This document shows, piece after piece, positions 10,346-21,500 of a DNA stretch of 64,000 nucleotides (the stretch's first letter is position 1; the number at the start of each line of letters is the position of its first letter). The notes below the pieces were generated by a model. The model was not told the DNA's origin, did not search any database, and saw only the letters and a list, made by a program, of their open reading frames with translations. A program made the position numbers and the translations under genes. Source of the stretch: Myxococcus hansupus (GTDB lineage Bacteria > Myxococcota > Myxococcia > Myxococcales > Myxococcaceae); NCBI RefSeq assembly GCF_000280925.3, contig NZ_CP012109.1, positions 2,314,501 to 2,378,500 on the forward strand. The letters are read 5' to 3'.

Positions 10346-10399
10346 AAAACACCGAAGGCGCGGGCCCCGGACTTCCGGGCTCCCGCGCCTTCGTGTTTT
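10346..10399 (+). terminator. Strong bidirectional terminator between smc and the convergent lipoprotein gene
   Basis: A long inverted repeat, AAAACACCGAAGGCGCGGG against CCCGCGCCTTCGTGTTTT (one unpaired base), flanks an inner GC stem. It has A-run and T-run flanks, so it can end transcripts from both sides. It lies between the two convergent stop codons. Confidence 0.88.
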
Positions 10400-10413
10400 C
10401 CGCCGTGGGGGGA

Positions 10414-11610
10414 CTACTTGAAGTTCTTCTTCGGGCAGGCGGACTTGTCCTGCGCGGCGATCTTCTCCGCGTCGGCCAGCTCCTTCACCGACTCCTCCAC
10501 GTTCTTCTGGGTGGCGGCGACGACGTCACCCCAGTTCTCCGCGTCCTTGGCCGCCATCTCCGTGGCCAGCGTCAGCGCGGCCTGGTCCGTGGCCTGGCGG
10601 GCCTTGATGGAGTCCAGGACGCCCGTGTCGGCCTTCACCAGCGCGTCGCACTTGCTGGACATCTCGTCGAACAGCCGCCAGTTCTTCGTCTTCTGGTAGC
10701 GGTCCACGACCTCGGCGTACGCCAGGGCCGCCGGGGTGCGGGCGCCGTCGGCGATGGCCGTGTCCGCCGCGCGCTGGGTGCGGTTGAGGTCCAGTTGGAG
10801 GAAGCGCAGCTCGGGCGGCAGGTTGGCCGAGGCCGCGTCCGGCGCGGCCGAGTCGAAGTGCACGAAGCGGTAGGAGAAGCCGAGCTCGTCGGAGTTCAGC
10901 TTCGCCGGCAGCGCGGCGATCTTCGGCTGGAGGCAGGCGGCGAGCTGGTCCGCCTCGGTGTTCCCGGAGGGCTCGAACGTCACCTCGGCGGGGGTCGGCT
11001 GCGCCTTCAGCAGCTTGATCTTCGCCGTCAGCGGCGGCGGGACCTGCTCCTTGAAGGGCGCGTAGCACTCACACCAGCTCGCCTGCGCCAGGCGCACCGC
11101 GCCGGTGAAGTCCGAGCCCTCGTTGATGCCGAAGGTGACGGAGTTGAGGCCGCTGGTGGTGTGCTCGAAGGGGATGGCGGCTTCCACCGGCTGCGCGCCC
11201 TTGGGCAGCGCGGCCGGCTTCACGTTCGCGTCCACCACCTTCTGGATGCACGCCTGACCTTCCGGGGTGAGGTTCTGCCCGCTGACGGCGTGCGTGGCGC
11301 CCTGGTCCGTGACGGTCGTCTTCACTTCCACGTTGGTGGTCTTCTCGGTGCCCCGGTGCTTCGGGTCCACGAGGCACTCCATCACCAGCGGACGGGTCGT
11401 CAGCAGCGCGCCCAGCACGACGCCCTGGCTCGCCTGCGCCGGGAGCTGAAGCTCGCGCGGCATGCAGTTGACGAGGTCGAACGGGGGCTGGTTGGTGATG
11501 CGGACCCGCTCCTCGGTCGACGTGGGCTGGCCGGCCTGGGGGGCAGGCTTCTGCTGACCGGCGCAAGCGGCGGTGAAGACGACGGAGGCTACGGCAACGC
11601 GACGCAACAT
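10414..11610 (-). CDS. Predicted lipoprotein of unknown function
   Basis: A 398-aa product with signal MLRRVAVASVVFTAACAGQQ; the lipobox TAAC predicts lipidation and export. The mature part has several Cys residues (NCMPREL, MECLVDP, ACIQKVV, CECYAPF, AACLQPK, SKCDALV, SACPKKN), which could form disulfides in the periplasm. I recognise no family. The start is set by GGGAGA 6 bases upstream of the ATG. It lies 41 bp downstream of the FHA/AAA+ regulator gene on the same strand and may be co-transcribed. A strong terminator follows it. Confidence 0.82.
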   Translation of the reverse strand: MLRRVAVASVVFTAACAGQQKPAPQAGQPTSTEERVRITNQPPFDLVNCMPRELQLPAQASQGVVLGALLTTRPLVMECLVDPKHRGTEKTTNVEVKTTVTDQGATHAVSGQNLTPEGQACIQKVVDANVKPAALPKGAQPVEAAIPFEHTTSGLNSVTFGINEGSDFTGAVRLAQASWCECYAPFKEQVPPPLTAKIKLLKAQPTPAEVTFEPSGNTEADQLAACLQPKIAALPAKLNSDELGFSYRFVHFDSAAPDAASANLPPELRFLQLDLNRTQRAADTAIADGARTPAALAYAEVVDRYQKTKNWRLFDEMSSKCDALVKADTGVLDSIKARQATDQAALTLATEMAAKDAENWGDVVAATQKNVEESVKELADAEKIAAQDKSACPKKNFK

Positions 11611-11651
11611 GCGGTTGATCTCCCTAGGGGTGGTCCAGCGTGCGGACTTCT

Positions 11652-13031
<1,380 letters not shown>

Positions 13032-13102
13032 ATCGGGTCCTCTTTAGGTGCGAGTCGCATGGGCGGGCAAGCCCGACGCGAGGCTCTTCACAACGGGAAT
13101 CC

Positions 13103-13906
13103 TCACGGCAGTACGAGCGGAACAATCCTGCCTGAGGGTTGTTGAACGCGCGCGTCGACGGGCACGGGTGCCAGCCTCGCGCGAGCCAGTGTTGGGGGAC
13201 GTGCGGGCGCTCGCGGCGGCGGCCCATGGCTGGACAGGCCTCGGAGCGCCTCGCGCGTGAGCTCCTCCATCAGGAGTGTCAGCTCGGGGGTCGGGTCCGC
13301 GCCTTCGTCGATGATGTCCGCGTCGGGATTCATCGTGGCCTCTCCGAAGACCTCCAGCACCACGTCTTGCGTGGCGGGATGGAGGACCTCCACATGGCCC
13401 ACGTACATCACCACCTCGGTGGCGCGCTGGCCCACCGAGTGTCCCCTGGTGTCCATCAGTTCACGTTCGCCGGCATGGCCGCGCCGCTCCGCCCAGGGCC
13501 GCAGCAGCAGGGCGTCTTCGGGACGCACGCCGCGGGACGCCAGCAGCGCCACCGCGTCGCCGGTCAGCCGCGCGTCGCCGGTGCGGGGCACCCGCACGTC
13601 CGTGGGACCGAAGAAGAGGGCGGCTTCACCCGCCTGCGCCTGGGCAACGCCCACCAGCCGCTGTGACAGCGCCAGCGCGCGCCAGTCCGGCTCTTCCCAT
13701 TGGAAGCCGAAGGGCGCGATGAGCACCGCCGACACGCCCGACGCCGCGGGCACGGCGCCACGCGCCGGAGTGGGCGTGCTCCGGCAGGCCAGGGCCAGGA
13801 CGGCCACCAGCCACAACGTCAGGCGTGAAGGGTGAAAGAGGAGGGTGTGTTTCAAGACCCCCCATCCAAGACGAACGTTCGGCCAGAATCCAGAATCCTG
13901 CGTCAC
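13103..13906 (-). CDS. Predicted lipoprotein of unknown function
   Basis: The hydrophobic run LTLWLVAVLALAC ends in a lipobox, so the mature protein is probably lipid-anchored. The ATG at 13906 leaves an unusually long stretch before the signal; a TTG at 13855 would give the more typical KHTLLFHPSRLTLWLVAVLA. The mature part includes SAVLIAPFGFQWEEPDWRAL and VVMYVGHVEVLHPATQDVVL and ends in a Pro/Arg-rich tail. I recognise no family. It sits between the FHA regulator and a small conserved gene, all on the minus strand. Confidence 0.68.
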   Translation of the reverse strand: MTQDSGFWPNVRLGWGVLKHTLLFHPSRLTLWLVAVLALACRSTPTPARGAVPAASGVSAVLIAPFGFQWEEPDWRALALSQRLVGVAQAQAGEAALFFGPTDVRVPRTGDARLTGDAVALLASRGVRPEDALLLRPWAERRGHAGERELMDTRGHSVGQRATEVVMYVGHVEVLHPATQDVVLEVFGEATMNPDADIIDEGADPTPELTLLMEELTREALRGLSSHGPPPRAPARPPTLARARLAPVPVDARVQQPSGRIVPLVLP

Positions 13907-13953
13907 TCCGCATCAGAAGCGACGCAGGAGGCTGGGTGGTGGCCCACTGGGAC

Positions 13954-14364
13954 TCAGTAGCGGGCCGGCGGGTCGCTGGCGGGGAACGTCTCCAGCAGCT
14001 CCTCGTCGACGGCGTCGCGCGCCGTGCCATCGCCTCCCGAATCCACACTCGCCGTGGTGGGCTGCTTTTCCTTGGAAGCCGTGGCGTCGCGCTGCTTGCC
14101 GCCGGTGGACGCGCGCTTGCGGCCCGTTCCCGCCCGGGAGACGCCCGCCATGCGGGCGCCGAGCAGGTTCTTCGCCCGCTCAGCGAGATTCCGCTGCTCC
14201 TCCTGCCAGTCTCGGAAGAACTGGGCGAGCTCCGGGTCGCCGTTCTCCTCGGCGTCCCGGATGTAGGCCTCGCTCGTCGAGGCGCCCTTGAGGAGGTGAT
14301 ACAGGGCGCTGATGAGGTTGTATTGCTCGTCCCGGGTCCCCGTCTGCCGTGCTTCGACTGCCAT
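13954..14364 (-). CDS. Small conserved protein with FPASDPPA C-terminus
   Basis: A 136-aa product. Residues 1-70 are helical and charged (DEQYNLISALYHLLKGASTS; LAQFFRDWQEEQRNLAERAK). The middle is Lys/Ser/Thr-rich and disordered. The end, DEELLETFPASDPPARY, carries a FPASDPP tail that recurs in small bacterial proteins of unknown role. The start is set by GGGAGG 5 bases before MAVEARQTG; longer in-frame options read as non-coding. Function unknown, though the helical part resembles ferritin-like or stress-associated small proteins in general shape only. Confidence 0.8.
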   Translation of the reverse strand: MAVEARQTGTRDEQYNLISALYHLLKGASTSEAYIRDAEENGDPELAQFFRDWQEEQRNLAERAKNLLGARMAGVSRAGTGRKRASTGGKQRDATASKEKQPTTASVDSGGDGTARDAVDEELLETFPASDPPARY

Positions 14365-14458
14365 GCCGCCTCCCGTGGATGAATGAAATGCCGCGGGAGG
14401 AAAGCTATGCATGCCGCGCCGGAGGCGTCGGGTGGGGCGGCTGGCCGCCTGCCTGTGC

Positions 14459-14716
14459 TCAGGCCTGGAGCATGGGCTCCAGGCGGCCCTCGGAGTCCAG
14501 ACGGGACAAGTCGGAGTAGCCACCGACGTGCGTGTCGCCAATGAAGATTTGCGGCACGGTGCGCTGGCCTCCGCTCATCTCCACGAGCTTCGTGCGCATG
14601 TCGTCGTCCGAGGTGACGTCCACCTCCTCGAAGTCCACGCCCTTGCGCTTGAGCAGGTCCTTGGCGCGCACGCAGTAGCCACAGTAGGTGGTCGTAAAAA
14701 TCTTCACGGGCTTCAC
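14459..14716 (-). CDS. grxC: Glutaredoxin (GrxC type)
   Basis: Small thiol-disulfide oxidoreductase of 85 aa, reduced by glutathione or a similar thiol in the cytoplasm. The active site is CGYC at residues 12-15 in TTTYCGYCVRAKDLL. The cis-Pro motif TVPQIFI and the glutathione-binding GGYSDL follow at the expected spacing. The start MKPVKIFTTTYC is preceded by GGAGGA. It lies downstream of groEL on the same strand, with a hairpin between them, so it is probably transcribed separately. Confidence 0.93.
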   Translation of the reverse strand: MKPVKIFTTTYCGYCVRAKDLLKRKGVDFEEVDVTSDDDMRTKLVEMSGGQRTVPQIFIGDTHVGGYSDLSRLDSEGRLEPMLQA

Positions 14717-14788
14717 GGTGTCTCCTCCTTCGTCTTCAGCAAGTTAAGGGGCAGGGGGCCTTGTCGCCACCCGGCCCGCAAAGACGAC

Positions 14789-14822
14789 GGCCCCCGGTTC
14801 CCATGAGAGGGAGCCGGAGGCC
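14789..14822 (-). terminator. Hairpin downstream of groEL, probable terminator
   Basis: On the minus strand GGCCTCCGGCTCCC pairs with GGGAACCGGGGGCC around a 6-nt loop, with two G-T type mismatches. The T-tract after it is poor (GTCGTCTTTG). It lies 46 bp after the groEL stop and before grxC. Confidence 0.65.
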
Positions 14823-14867
14823 GCGTTCAGGACGTCACCCGGGCGGGAGGCCTGGGTGAAGGGCTGA

Positions 14868-16529
<1,662 letters not shown>

Positions 16530-16554
16530 TTAAGGAAGGGTGGGGGAAGCCGGA

Positions 16555-16845
16555 TTACTTCTCGATGACGCCGAGCACATCCTCTTCACGGAGGATGAGG
16601 TGCTCCTCGCCGTCGAGCTTGATCTCGGTGCCCGCGTACTTGCTGAACAGGATGGTGTCGCCGGCCTTGATGTCCAGCGGGCGGACCTTGCCGTCCTCCT
16701 GCACCTTGCCGTTACCCACGGCGATGACCTTGCCCTCGAGGGGCTTCTCCTTCGCCGTGTCGGGGATGAAGAGGCCGCCCTTGGTCTTGTTCTCCTCGGC
16801 GACGCGCTTGACGATGAGCCGATCCTGCAGGGGACGAATCTTCAT
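16555..16845 (-). CDS. groES: Co-chaperonin GroES (Hsp10)
   Basis: Heptameric lid of GroEL. The 96-aa product begins [20 protein letters not shown], contains the mobile-loop region [15 protein letters not shown], and includes [20 protein letters not shown] and [13 protein letters not shown]. First gene of groES-groEL. Its leader holds a CIRCE operator 91 bp upstream of the start codon, just after a good sigma-70-like promoter. Confidence 0.97.
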   Translation of the reverse strand: MKIRPLQDRLIVKRVAEENKTKGGLFIPDTAKEKPLEGKVIAVGNGKVQEDGKVRPLDIKAGDTILFSKYAGTEIKLDGEEHLILREEDVLGVIEK

Positions 16846-16935
16846 GGCCTGCTCCTTACATGTCGCTTCCGGCGCCGCTTGGATGGCGGCCGGACGCTGC
16901 TTGGGGGTTGAAAAAGGGCCTCGTGGCCCGTGGGG

Positions 16936-16962
16936 TTAGCACTCGAACCTCGTGAGTGCTAA
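16936..16962 (-). promoter_or_regulatory. CIRCE operator for groESL (HrcA site)
   Basis: TTAGCACTC, 9 bp, GAGTGCTAA: a perfect match to the CIRCE inverted repeat bound by the heat-shock repressor HrcA. It begins 16 bp after the -10 box of the groESL promoter, so a bound repressor would block initiation and early elongation. Confidence 0.96.
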
Positions 16963-16978
16963 CGCCCAGGCGCGGCGG

Positions 16979-17006
16979 ATAATAACCAGCGAAGTTGACC
17001 CGTCAA
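16979..17006 (-). promoter_or_regulatory. groESL promoter, vegetative sigma type
   Basis: On the minus strand TTGACG (-35, 17006-17001) and TATTAT (-10, 16984-16979) are separated by 16 bp. The AT-rich -10 stands out in this GC-rich DNA, and the CIRCE lies directly downstream. Confidence 0.85.
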
Positions 17007-17119
17007 GCGACGCTGGCCGAGCTTGCCCGCACGTGCCAACTGCGCGGCATTGCTGGGCTTTTCGTCGGCGTTACCCGCGCCCCACGGTGGGCTCCGTCGG
17101 CGCGTCCAAAGGCCTCCGG

Positions 17120-17146
17120 TTGGCACTCCAGGTCCCCGAGTGCTAA
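17120..17146. promoter_or_regulatory. Second CIRCE-type operator between groES and the divergent gene pair
   Basis: TTGGCACTC, 9 bp, GAGTGCTAA: one mismatch to the CIRCE consensus in the left arm. Its centre is about 184 bp from that of the first CIRCE. It could serve groESL as an auxiliary site or repress the plus-strand genes starting at 17258. Confidence 0.85.
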
Positions 17147-17177
17147 CGCAAGTGCCTGGAATCACTGGGGTCACCTT

Positions 17178-17206
17178 TTGCCCTGCTCCCGCTCGATTGC
17201 TACCCT
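17178..17206 (+). promoter_or_regulatory. Possible promoter of the 17258 gene pair
   Basis: TTGCCC and TACCCT are 17 bp apart, a moderate match to a vegetative promoter, about 50 bp before the ATG at 17258. The match is weak and rests on position as much as sequence. Confidence 0.35.
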
Positions 17207-17257
17207 TGCGGGGTCTCCTCCGGGCGACTTCCGCCCGGGGAATGACGGGAGGTGTCA

Positions 17258-17857
17258 ATGAGTGGACTGGTGGCGTCCCTGTCTCTGAAGGAGTTCTTCA
17301 AGTCTCTTCTGGGCGAGGTCACGGGGCGGCAACGGGTGCAACTGGCGGAGGTGACGGAGTTCTACCTGGTGAACCTGCTGTCCGAGTTCGCCGTCACCGA
17401 CAAGCTGTTCACCCGTGAGGAAGACGGCCGCAAGGACCACGAGCCGCTGGCCATCCTCTACCACCAGGCCCTGCAGCAGGAGCGCGCCGAGCGCATCCGC
17501 ACCCTGCGCCGGCTGGGCGATGTCTCGCTGTACACCGCGGGCTTCTTCTCCGGCGCGCTGCAGGCCGGCGTGGTGGGGCCGGACTACTACATCCGGATGG
17601 GCGGCACGGCCTACGGCCACGTGGCGGAGCTGACGCCCGCGGCGGCCTTCGCGCAGGTGTACCGGGAGCTGTGCGAGAAGTTCCGCGAGGTGGTGGAGGT
17701 GCTGGAGGAAATCGCCGCCCGGGGCATGGTGCAGGCGGGCCCCAGCAGCGCGCTGAAGGTGTACGAGGCCTGGGTCCGCACCGGCAACGACCGGCTGGAG
17801 CGCGTCCTGCTGGACGCGGGGATGATGCCGCGTCCCAAGGGGCCGCTCGCCAACTAG
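17258..17857 (+). CDS. Conserved helical protein of unknown function
   Basis: A 199-aa predicted cytoplasmic protein starting MSGLVASLSLKEFFKSLLGE, with GGGAGG 5 bases before the ATG. Helical segments include VTEFYLVNLLSEFAVTDKLF and AFAQVYRELCEKFREVVEVL. A distinctive central patch reads YTAGFFSGALQAGVVGPDYY. No signal peptide or membrane span. I recognise no family with confidence. It is followed 15 bp later by another unknown gene and lies downstream of a CIRCE-type site, so a link to heat shock is possible but unproven. Confidence 0.8.
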   Translation: MSGLVASLSLKEFFKSLLGEVTGRQRVQLAEVTEFYLVNLLSEFAVTDKLFTREEDGRKDHEPLAILYHQALQQERAERIRTLRRLGDVSLYTAGFFSGALQAGVVGPDYYIRMGGTAYGHVAELTPAAAFAQVYRELCEKFREVVEVLEEIAARGMVQAGPSSALKVYEAWVRTGNDRLERVLLDAGMMPRPKGPLAN

Positions 17858-17872
17858 CCGGAGGTGGTGGAC

Positions 17873-18514
17873 ATGATTGGCCGCGTTCAGGACCACCTGG
17901 AGGCCATCTACGGCTTCACGTGCGAGGCAAGGGCGGAAGTCTTCGTGGTGGACACGGAGGCCGCCGCCCGGCTCGGAGGCACCGGCCGCGCCGAGGAGGA
18001 GCTGCTGGTCCACGAGGCGGACGACGCGCTGGAGCTGGCCCTCTACCTGTCCCCCGCGCTGCTGGACAGGCTCAAGCCCTACGAGTCCGGTCCGCTGGGG
18101 TATGTGCTCGACAGCGACCTGGCCGGCTACTGCCAGCTCGCGGAGGGCGTGAGCCACTTCCTCTATGTGGCCCACACCGCCGCCCACGGCCGGACGGTGT
18201 CGCTGCTGGAGCTGGAGGCCCAGGCGGAGGTGGACAAGTTCGCGGTGTGCCTGCTGCACCGGTGGGGCGAGGGCGTGGGGGCCTGGGCGCGGGAGCTGCT
18301 CCAGCGCCTCTTCGACCGAATCTCCTACCGCAAGCAGCTTTCCGCGCAGGAGCGGTGGCGCTACGAGGAGGCGAACCGGCTCTCACGCCGCTTCTGCGCG
18401 CGGCTGATGGGGCATGTCGCGGCGCGGCGGTTGGACCGGCTCCTGTCGGATTTGCGGTACGCGTACCGGCTGGGGGCCGAGGCCAAACTGCGTCATTTCG
18501 CGCACGGCGGTTGA
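17873..18514 (+). CDS. Protein of unknown function, partner of the preceding gene
   Basis: A 213-aa product. The ATG at 17873 is chosen because GGAGG stands 8 bases before it; a GTG at 17864 is in frame but overlaps that site. Visible features are VFVVDTEAAARL, VSHFLYVAHTAAHGRTVSLL and a basic helical C-terminus (RRLDRLLSDLRYAYRLGAEA). No membrane span. The gene is probably co-transcribed with the one before it. The VAHTAAHG patch may be a functional site, but I do not recognise the family. Confidence 0.8.
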   Translation: MIGRVQDHLEAIYGFTCEARAEVFVVDTEAAARLGGTGRAEEELLVHEADDALELALYLSPALLDRLKPYESGPLGYVLDSDLAGYCQLAEGVSHFLYVAHTAAHGRTVSLLELEAQAEVDKFAVCLLHRWGEGVGAWARELLQRLFDRISYRKQLSAQERWRYEEANRLSRRFCARLMGHVAARRLDRLLSDLRYAYRLGAEAKLRHFAHGG

Positions 18515-18550
18515 GCACCTTTCCGTCCGCATCGGGTAGGGTGGGCACGT

Positions 18551-19030
18551 ATGCCACGCGAGGCGTCCGCAGGCGGTGTCGTCATCCGGGAGAGTGCCGG
18601 CCACTGGGAGGTGGCCGTCATCCGTCCCCATGGGCGACTCCTGTGGGCGCTGCCCAAGGGCCACGTGGACCCGGGCGAGACGCCGGAACAGACGGCCAGC
18701 CGCGAGGTGCGCGAGGAGACCGGCCTCACCGTGGCGCTGATGGCCCCGCTGGGCGAGATTCGCTACGTGTACCAGTTCCGCGGACAGCGCATCTTCAAGC
18801 GCGTCCACTTCTTCCTGTTCCGCTATCAGGAGGGGGACTTGGGGCCGCTGCCGGGGCCGCGCATCGAGGTGGACGAGGTGCGCTGGGTGCCGGTGGTCCA
18901 ACTGGTGCCGATGCTGGGCTACAAGGGTGAAAAGGCCGTCGCCTCGCGCGCGATGCGCTGGCTGCGCTCCCAGGGCCTGATACCCGAAGCCCCTTCCCCG
19001 GCGAAGGAGGCCGGAAAGGAAGGGGCTTGA
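18551..19030 (+). CDS. Nudix hydrolase
   Basis: Hydrolyses a nucleoside diphosphate linked to another group; the substrate is not evident. The 159-aa product has the Nudix box GHVDPGETPEQTASREVREE followed by TGL, matching GX5EX7REUXEEXGU. The N-terminus REASAGGVVIRESAGHWEVA and KGHVDP fit the (di)adenosine polyphosphate or MutT-like branch that sits next to general housekeeping genes. It is convergent with rpoZ, and its stop overlaps the shared terminator. Confidence 0.92.
   Translation: MPREASAGGVVIRESAGHWEVAVIRPHGRLLWALPKGHVDPGETPEQTASREVREETGLTVALMAPLGEIRYVYQFRGQRIFKRVHFFLFRYQEGDLGPLPGPRIEVDEVRWVPVVQLVPMLGYKGEKAVASRAMRWLRSQGLIPEAPSPAKEAGKEGA
18987..19028. terminator. Terminator hairpin shared by the Nudix gene and rpoZ
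   Basis: AAGCCCCTTCC and GGAAGGGGCTT form a perfect 11-bp stem around an inner CCGG/CCGG stem. It overlaps the last codons of the Nudix gene and lies between convergent stops, so it may act in both directions. T-tracts are short. Confidence 0.7.
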
Positions 19031-19054
19031 GGGAAACAGCGGTGAAGTGAAGGC

Positions 19055-19291
19055 CTACTTGGCCTCGTCGCCGGTGTACTTGCCGGACAGCGCCTCGCGC
19101 ACGTCACGGTCGAACTTCACGCGGCCGGTGGCCACCTCGCGCAGGGACAGCACGGGGGGCTTGTTCTTGGACTGCTCGATGATGGGGCGGGCCCCCGCCA
19201 TCAACTGCCGCGCGCGCTTGGCGCCGAGCAGCACCAGCGCGAACCGGTTGTCGACGAGGGGGAGGCAGTCTTCGACGGTAACGCGAGCCAT
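19055..19291 (-). CDS. rpoZ: DNA-directed RNA polymerase omega subunit
   Basis: Small subunit that aids assembly of the beta-prime subunit and is part of a ppGpp-binding site in many bacteria. The 78-aa product starts [20 protein letters not shown] and continues [16 protein letters not shown] and [16 protein letters not shown], typical of omega. Single gene, convergent with the Nudix gene and separated from DoxX by 116 bp. Confidence 0.95.
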   Translation of the reverse strand: MARVTVEDCLPLVDNRFALVLLGAKRARQLMAGARPIIEQSKNKPPVLSLREVATGRVKFDRDVREALSGKYTGDEAK

Positions 19292-19407
19292 GGAACGTCC
19301 TTCGGAATTCGGTGGAGCTACTGGAAGCCTGTGAACCTAAAGAGCACCCCCCGGCGAGTCAAGGAAGGACGCACGGGGGGGCCGCCGGGCGGACAGGCGC
19401 CCGGGCT

Positions 19408-19770
19408 TCAGGTGTATTGCCACGCCCAGAAGATGAGGACGCCCTGGAGCGGCAGCCGCAGCCAGAGCAGGGCCCGGGGAATCTTCCGGAACCGCTCCGG
19501 GTGCTGGACCATGTAGAGGTTGGCTGGGAAGACGGCGATGAACAGGGCGATGAGCCCCCAGGCGGCCAGCCGGCTCGTCTCGGGGATGATGAGCCCCACG
19601 CCCAGCAGCACCTCCGCCACCCCGCTCCAGAACACCAGCGGCCCGTGCCACGGCAGGTACGGCGGCATGATGCGCTCGTACATGCGCGGGGCGCGGAAGT
19701 GGTTCAGCCCCGCGCCCATCATCAGCGCCGCGAGCACGAGCTTGAGGATGAAGCGCAGGTCCCCACTCAC
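19408..19770 (-). CDS. DoxX-family small membrane protein
   Basis: A 120-aa protein with four predicted membrane helices: about residues 7-22, 43-62, 67-84 and 100-117 ([58 protein letters not shown]). The NHF and FPANLYM patches match DoxX/MauE-like proteins, which are linked to redox or oxidative-stress functions in general. Its start overlaps the end of the phosphoglucomutase gene by 4 bp (ATGA), so the two are translationally coupled. Confidence 0.85.
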   Translation of the reverse strand: MSGDLRFILKLVLAALMMGAGLNHFRAPRMYERIMPPYLPWHGPLVFWSGVAEVLLGVGLIIPETSRLAAWGLIALFIAVFPANLYMVQHPERFRKIPRALLWLRLPLQGVLIFWAWQYT

Positions 19771-21404
19771 GAGGCCGCGAACGCCGCGCCGACGATGGCG
19801 CGCGCCTCCTCGAGGATGGCCTGGAGGTGGTTCTCGTCGCGGAAGCTCTCCGCGTAGATTTTGTAGACGTCCTCGGTGCCGGACGGGCGCGCCGCGAACC
19901 AGCCGTTCGCCGCCACCACCTTGAGCCCACCGATGTCCGCGTCATTCCCGGGCGCGCGGGTGAGGCGCTGGAGGATGGGCTCACCGGCCAGCGTGGTGGC
20001 CTTCACCGCGTCGGGGGACAGCTTCTTCAGCGCGGCCTTCTGCGCCGAGGTCGCCGGCTGGTCGATGCGCGTGTAGTGCGGCGCGCCGAACTTCGCCGCC
20101 AGCGCCTGGTAGTGCTCGCCGGGGTCCTTGCCGGTGCGCGCGAGGATTTCCACCGCGAGCAGGTCCAGGATGATGCCGTCCTTGTCCGTGGTCCACACGG
20201 TGCCGTCCCGTCGGAGGAAGGACGCGCCCGCGCTCTCCTCGCCGCCGAAGCCCAGCGAGCCGTCCAGCAGCCCGTCCACGAACCACTTGAAGCCCACCGG
20301 CACCTCGACGACGCGGCGGCCCAGGTCCTTCGCCACGCGGTCGATGAGGCTGCTGCTCACCAGCGTCTTGCCCACCGCGGTGCCGGGCTTCCAGCCGGGC
20401 CGGTTACGGTACAGGTAGTCGATGGCGACCGCCAGGTAGTGGTTCGGATTCATCAGCCCCAGGCTGCGGGTGACGATGCCGTGCCGGTCCGAGTCCGCGT
20501 CGTTGCCGAAGGCGATGTCATACGCGTCCTTCAGCCTCACCAGGTTCGCCATGGCGTAGGGGGACGAGCAGTCCATCCGAATCTTCCCGTCGTGGTCCAA
20601 CGGCATGAACCGGAACGTCGGGTCCACCGTGGGGTTCACCACGTGCAGGTCGAGCCCATAGCGCGTGGCGATGGGCTCCCAGTACGCGACGTTGGAGCCG
20701 CCGAGCGGGTCCGCGCCGATGCGCAGCTTCGCGCCGCGCAGGGCCTCCATGTCGATGACGCTCTCCAGGTCCTCCACGTACGGGGTGATGAAGTCGTACG
20801 GCTTCACCGTGGGCGCGGTGCGCGCGCGCTCGTAGGGGATGCGCTGCACGCCCGCGTTGCCCGCGCCCAGCAGCGCGTTGGCGCGCTTCTCGATGAGGGA
20901 CGTGACATTCGTGTCGGCGGGGCCGCCGTTGGGCGGGTTGTACTTGATGCCGCCGTCCTCGGGCGGGTTGTGGGACGGGGTGATGACGATGCCGTCCGCG
21001 AGCCCCGCGGTGCGGCCCCGGTTGTGCGTGAGGATGGCGTGGGAGATGACGGGCGTGGGCGTGGCGCCGTCCGTGAAACGCACCTGCACGCCGTGCGCGG
21101 CGAGCACCTCCAGCGCCGTCTGCTGCGCGGGGGCGGAGAGGGCGTGGGTGTCCATGCCCAGGAAGAGCGGCCCATCGATGCCCTGCTGCTGGCGGTACTC
21201 GCAGAGGGCCTGCGTCACCGCGAGGATGTGGGCCTCGTTGAAGCTGGTGCGCGCCGAGGAGCCGCGGTGCCCGGAGGTGCCGAAGGCGACGCGCTGCTCG
21301 GGCACGCCCACGTCGGGCCTGCCGGAGAAGTACGCGGCGCGCAGCTTCTCGGGGTCGATGAGGAAGTCTTCCGGTGGGGGCTTGCCAGCGAGCGGGTGTG
21401 CCAT
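19767..21404 (-). CDS. pgm: Phosphoglucomutase, alpha-D-glucose phosphate-specific
   Basis: Interconverts glucose 1-phosphate and glucose 6-phosphate for glycogen and polysaccharide metabolism. The 545-aa product is the usual length of the large Pgm type. Landmarks: [20 protein letters not shown] near residue 40, the phosphoserine loop [20 protein letters not shown], the metal-binding [13 protein letters not shown], the sugar-binding [17 protein letters not shown], and [18 protein letters not shown] at the phosphate-binding end. It overlaps the downstream DoxX-like gene by 4 bp and follows the AmpG-like transporter by 96 bp. Confidence 0.97.
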   Translation of the reverse strand: MAHPLAGKPPPEDFLIDPEKLRAAYFSGRPDVGVPEQRVAFGTSGHRGSSARTSFNEAHILAVTQALCEYRQQQGIDGPLFLGMDTHALSAPAQQTALEVLAAHGVQVRFTDGATPTPVISHAILTHNRGRTAGLADGIVITPSHNPPEDGGIKYNPPNGGPADTNVTSLIEKRANALLGAGNAGVQRIPYERARTAPTVKPYDFITPYVEDLESVIDMEALRGAKLRIGADPLGGSNVAYWEPIATRYGLDLHVVNPTVDPTFRFMPLDHDGKIRMDCSSPYAMANLVRLKDAYDIAFGNDADSDRHGIVTRSLGLMNPNHYLAVAIDYLYRNRPGWKPGTAVGKTLVSSSLIDRVAKDLGRRVVEVPVGFKWFVDGLLDGSLGFGGEESAGASFLRRDGTVWTTDKDGIILDLLAVEILARTGKDPGEHYQALAAKFGAPHYTRIDQPATSAQKAALKKLSPDAVKATTLAGEPILQRLTRAPGNDADIGGLKVVAANGWFAARPSGTEDVYKIYAESFRDENHLQAILEEARAIVGAAFAAS

Positions 21405-21500
21405 GGCCGCACACCATAGCCACGCCGCGCGGCGGTTGGCTCACCGATTCTGGCGAGCGTGCACCGCGTTACACCAGAGGGCCGCGCCGGCCGCGGTGCC

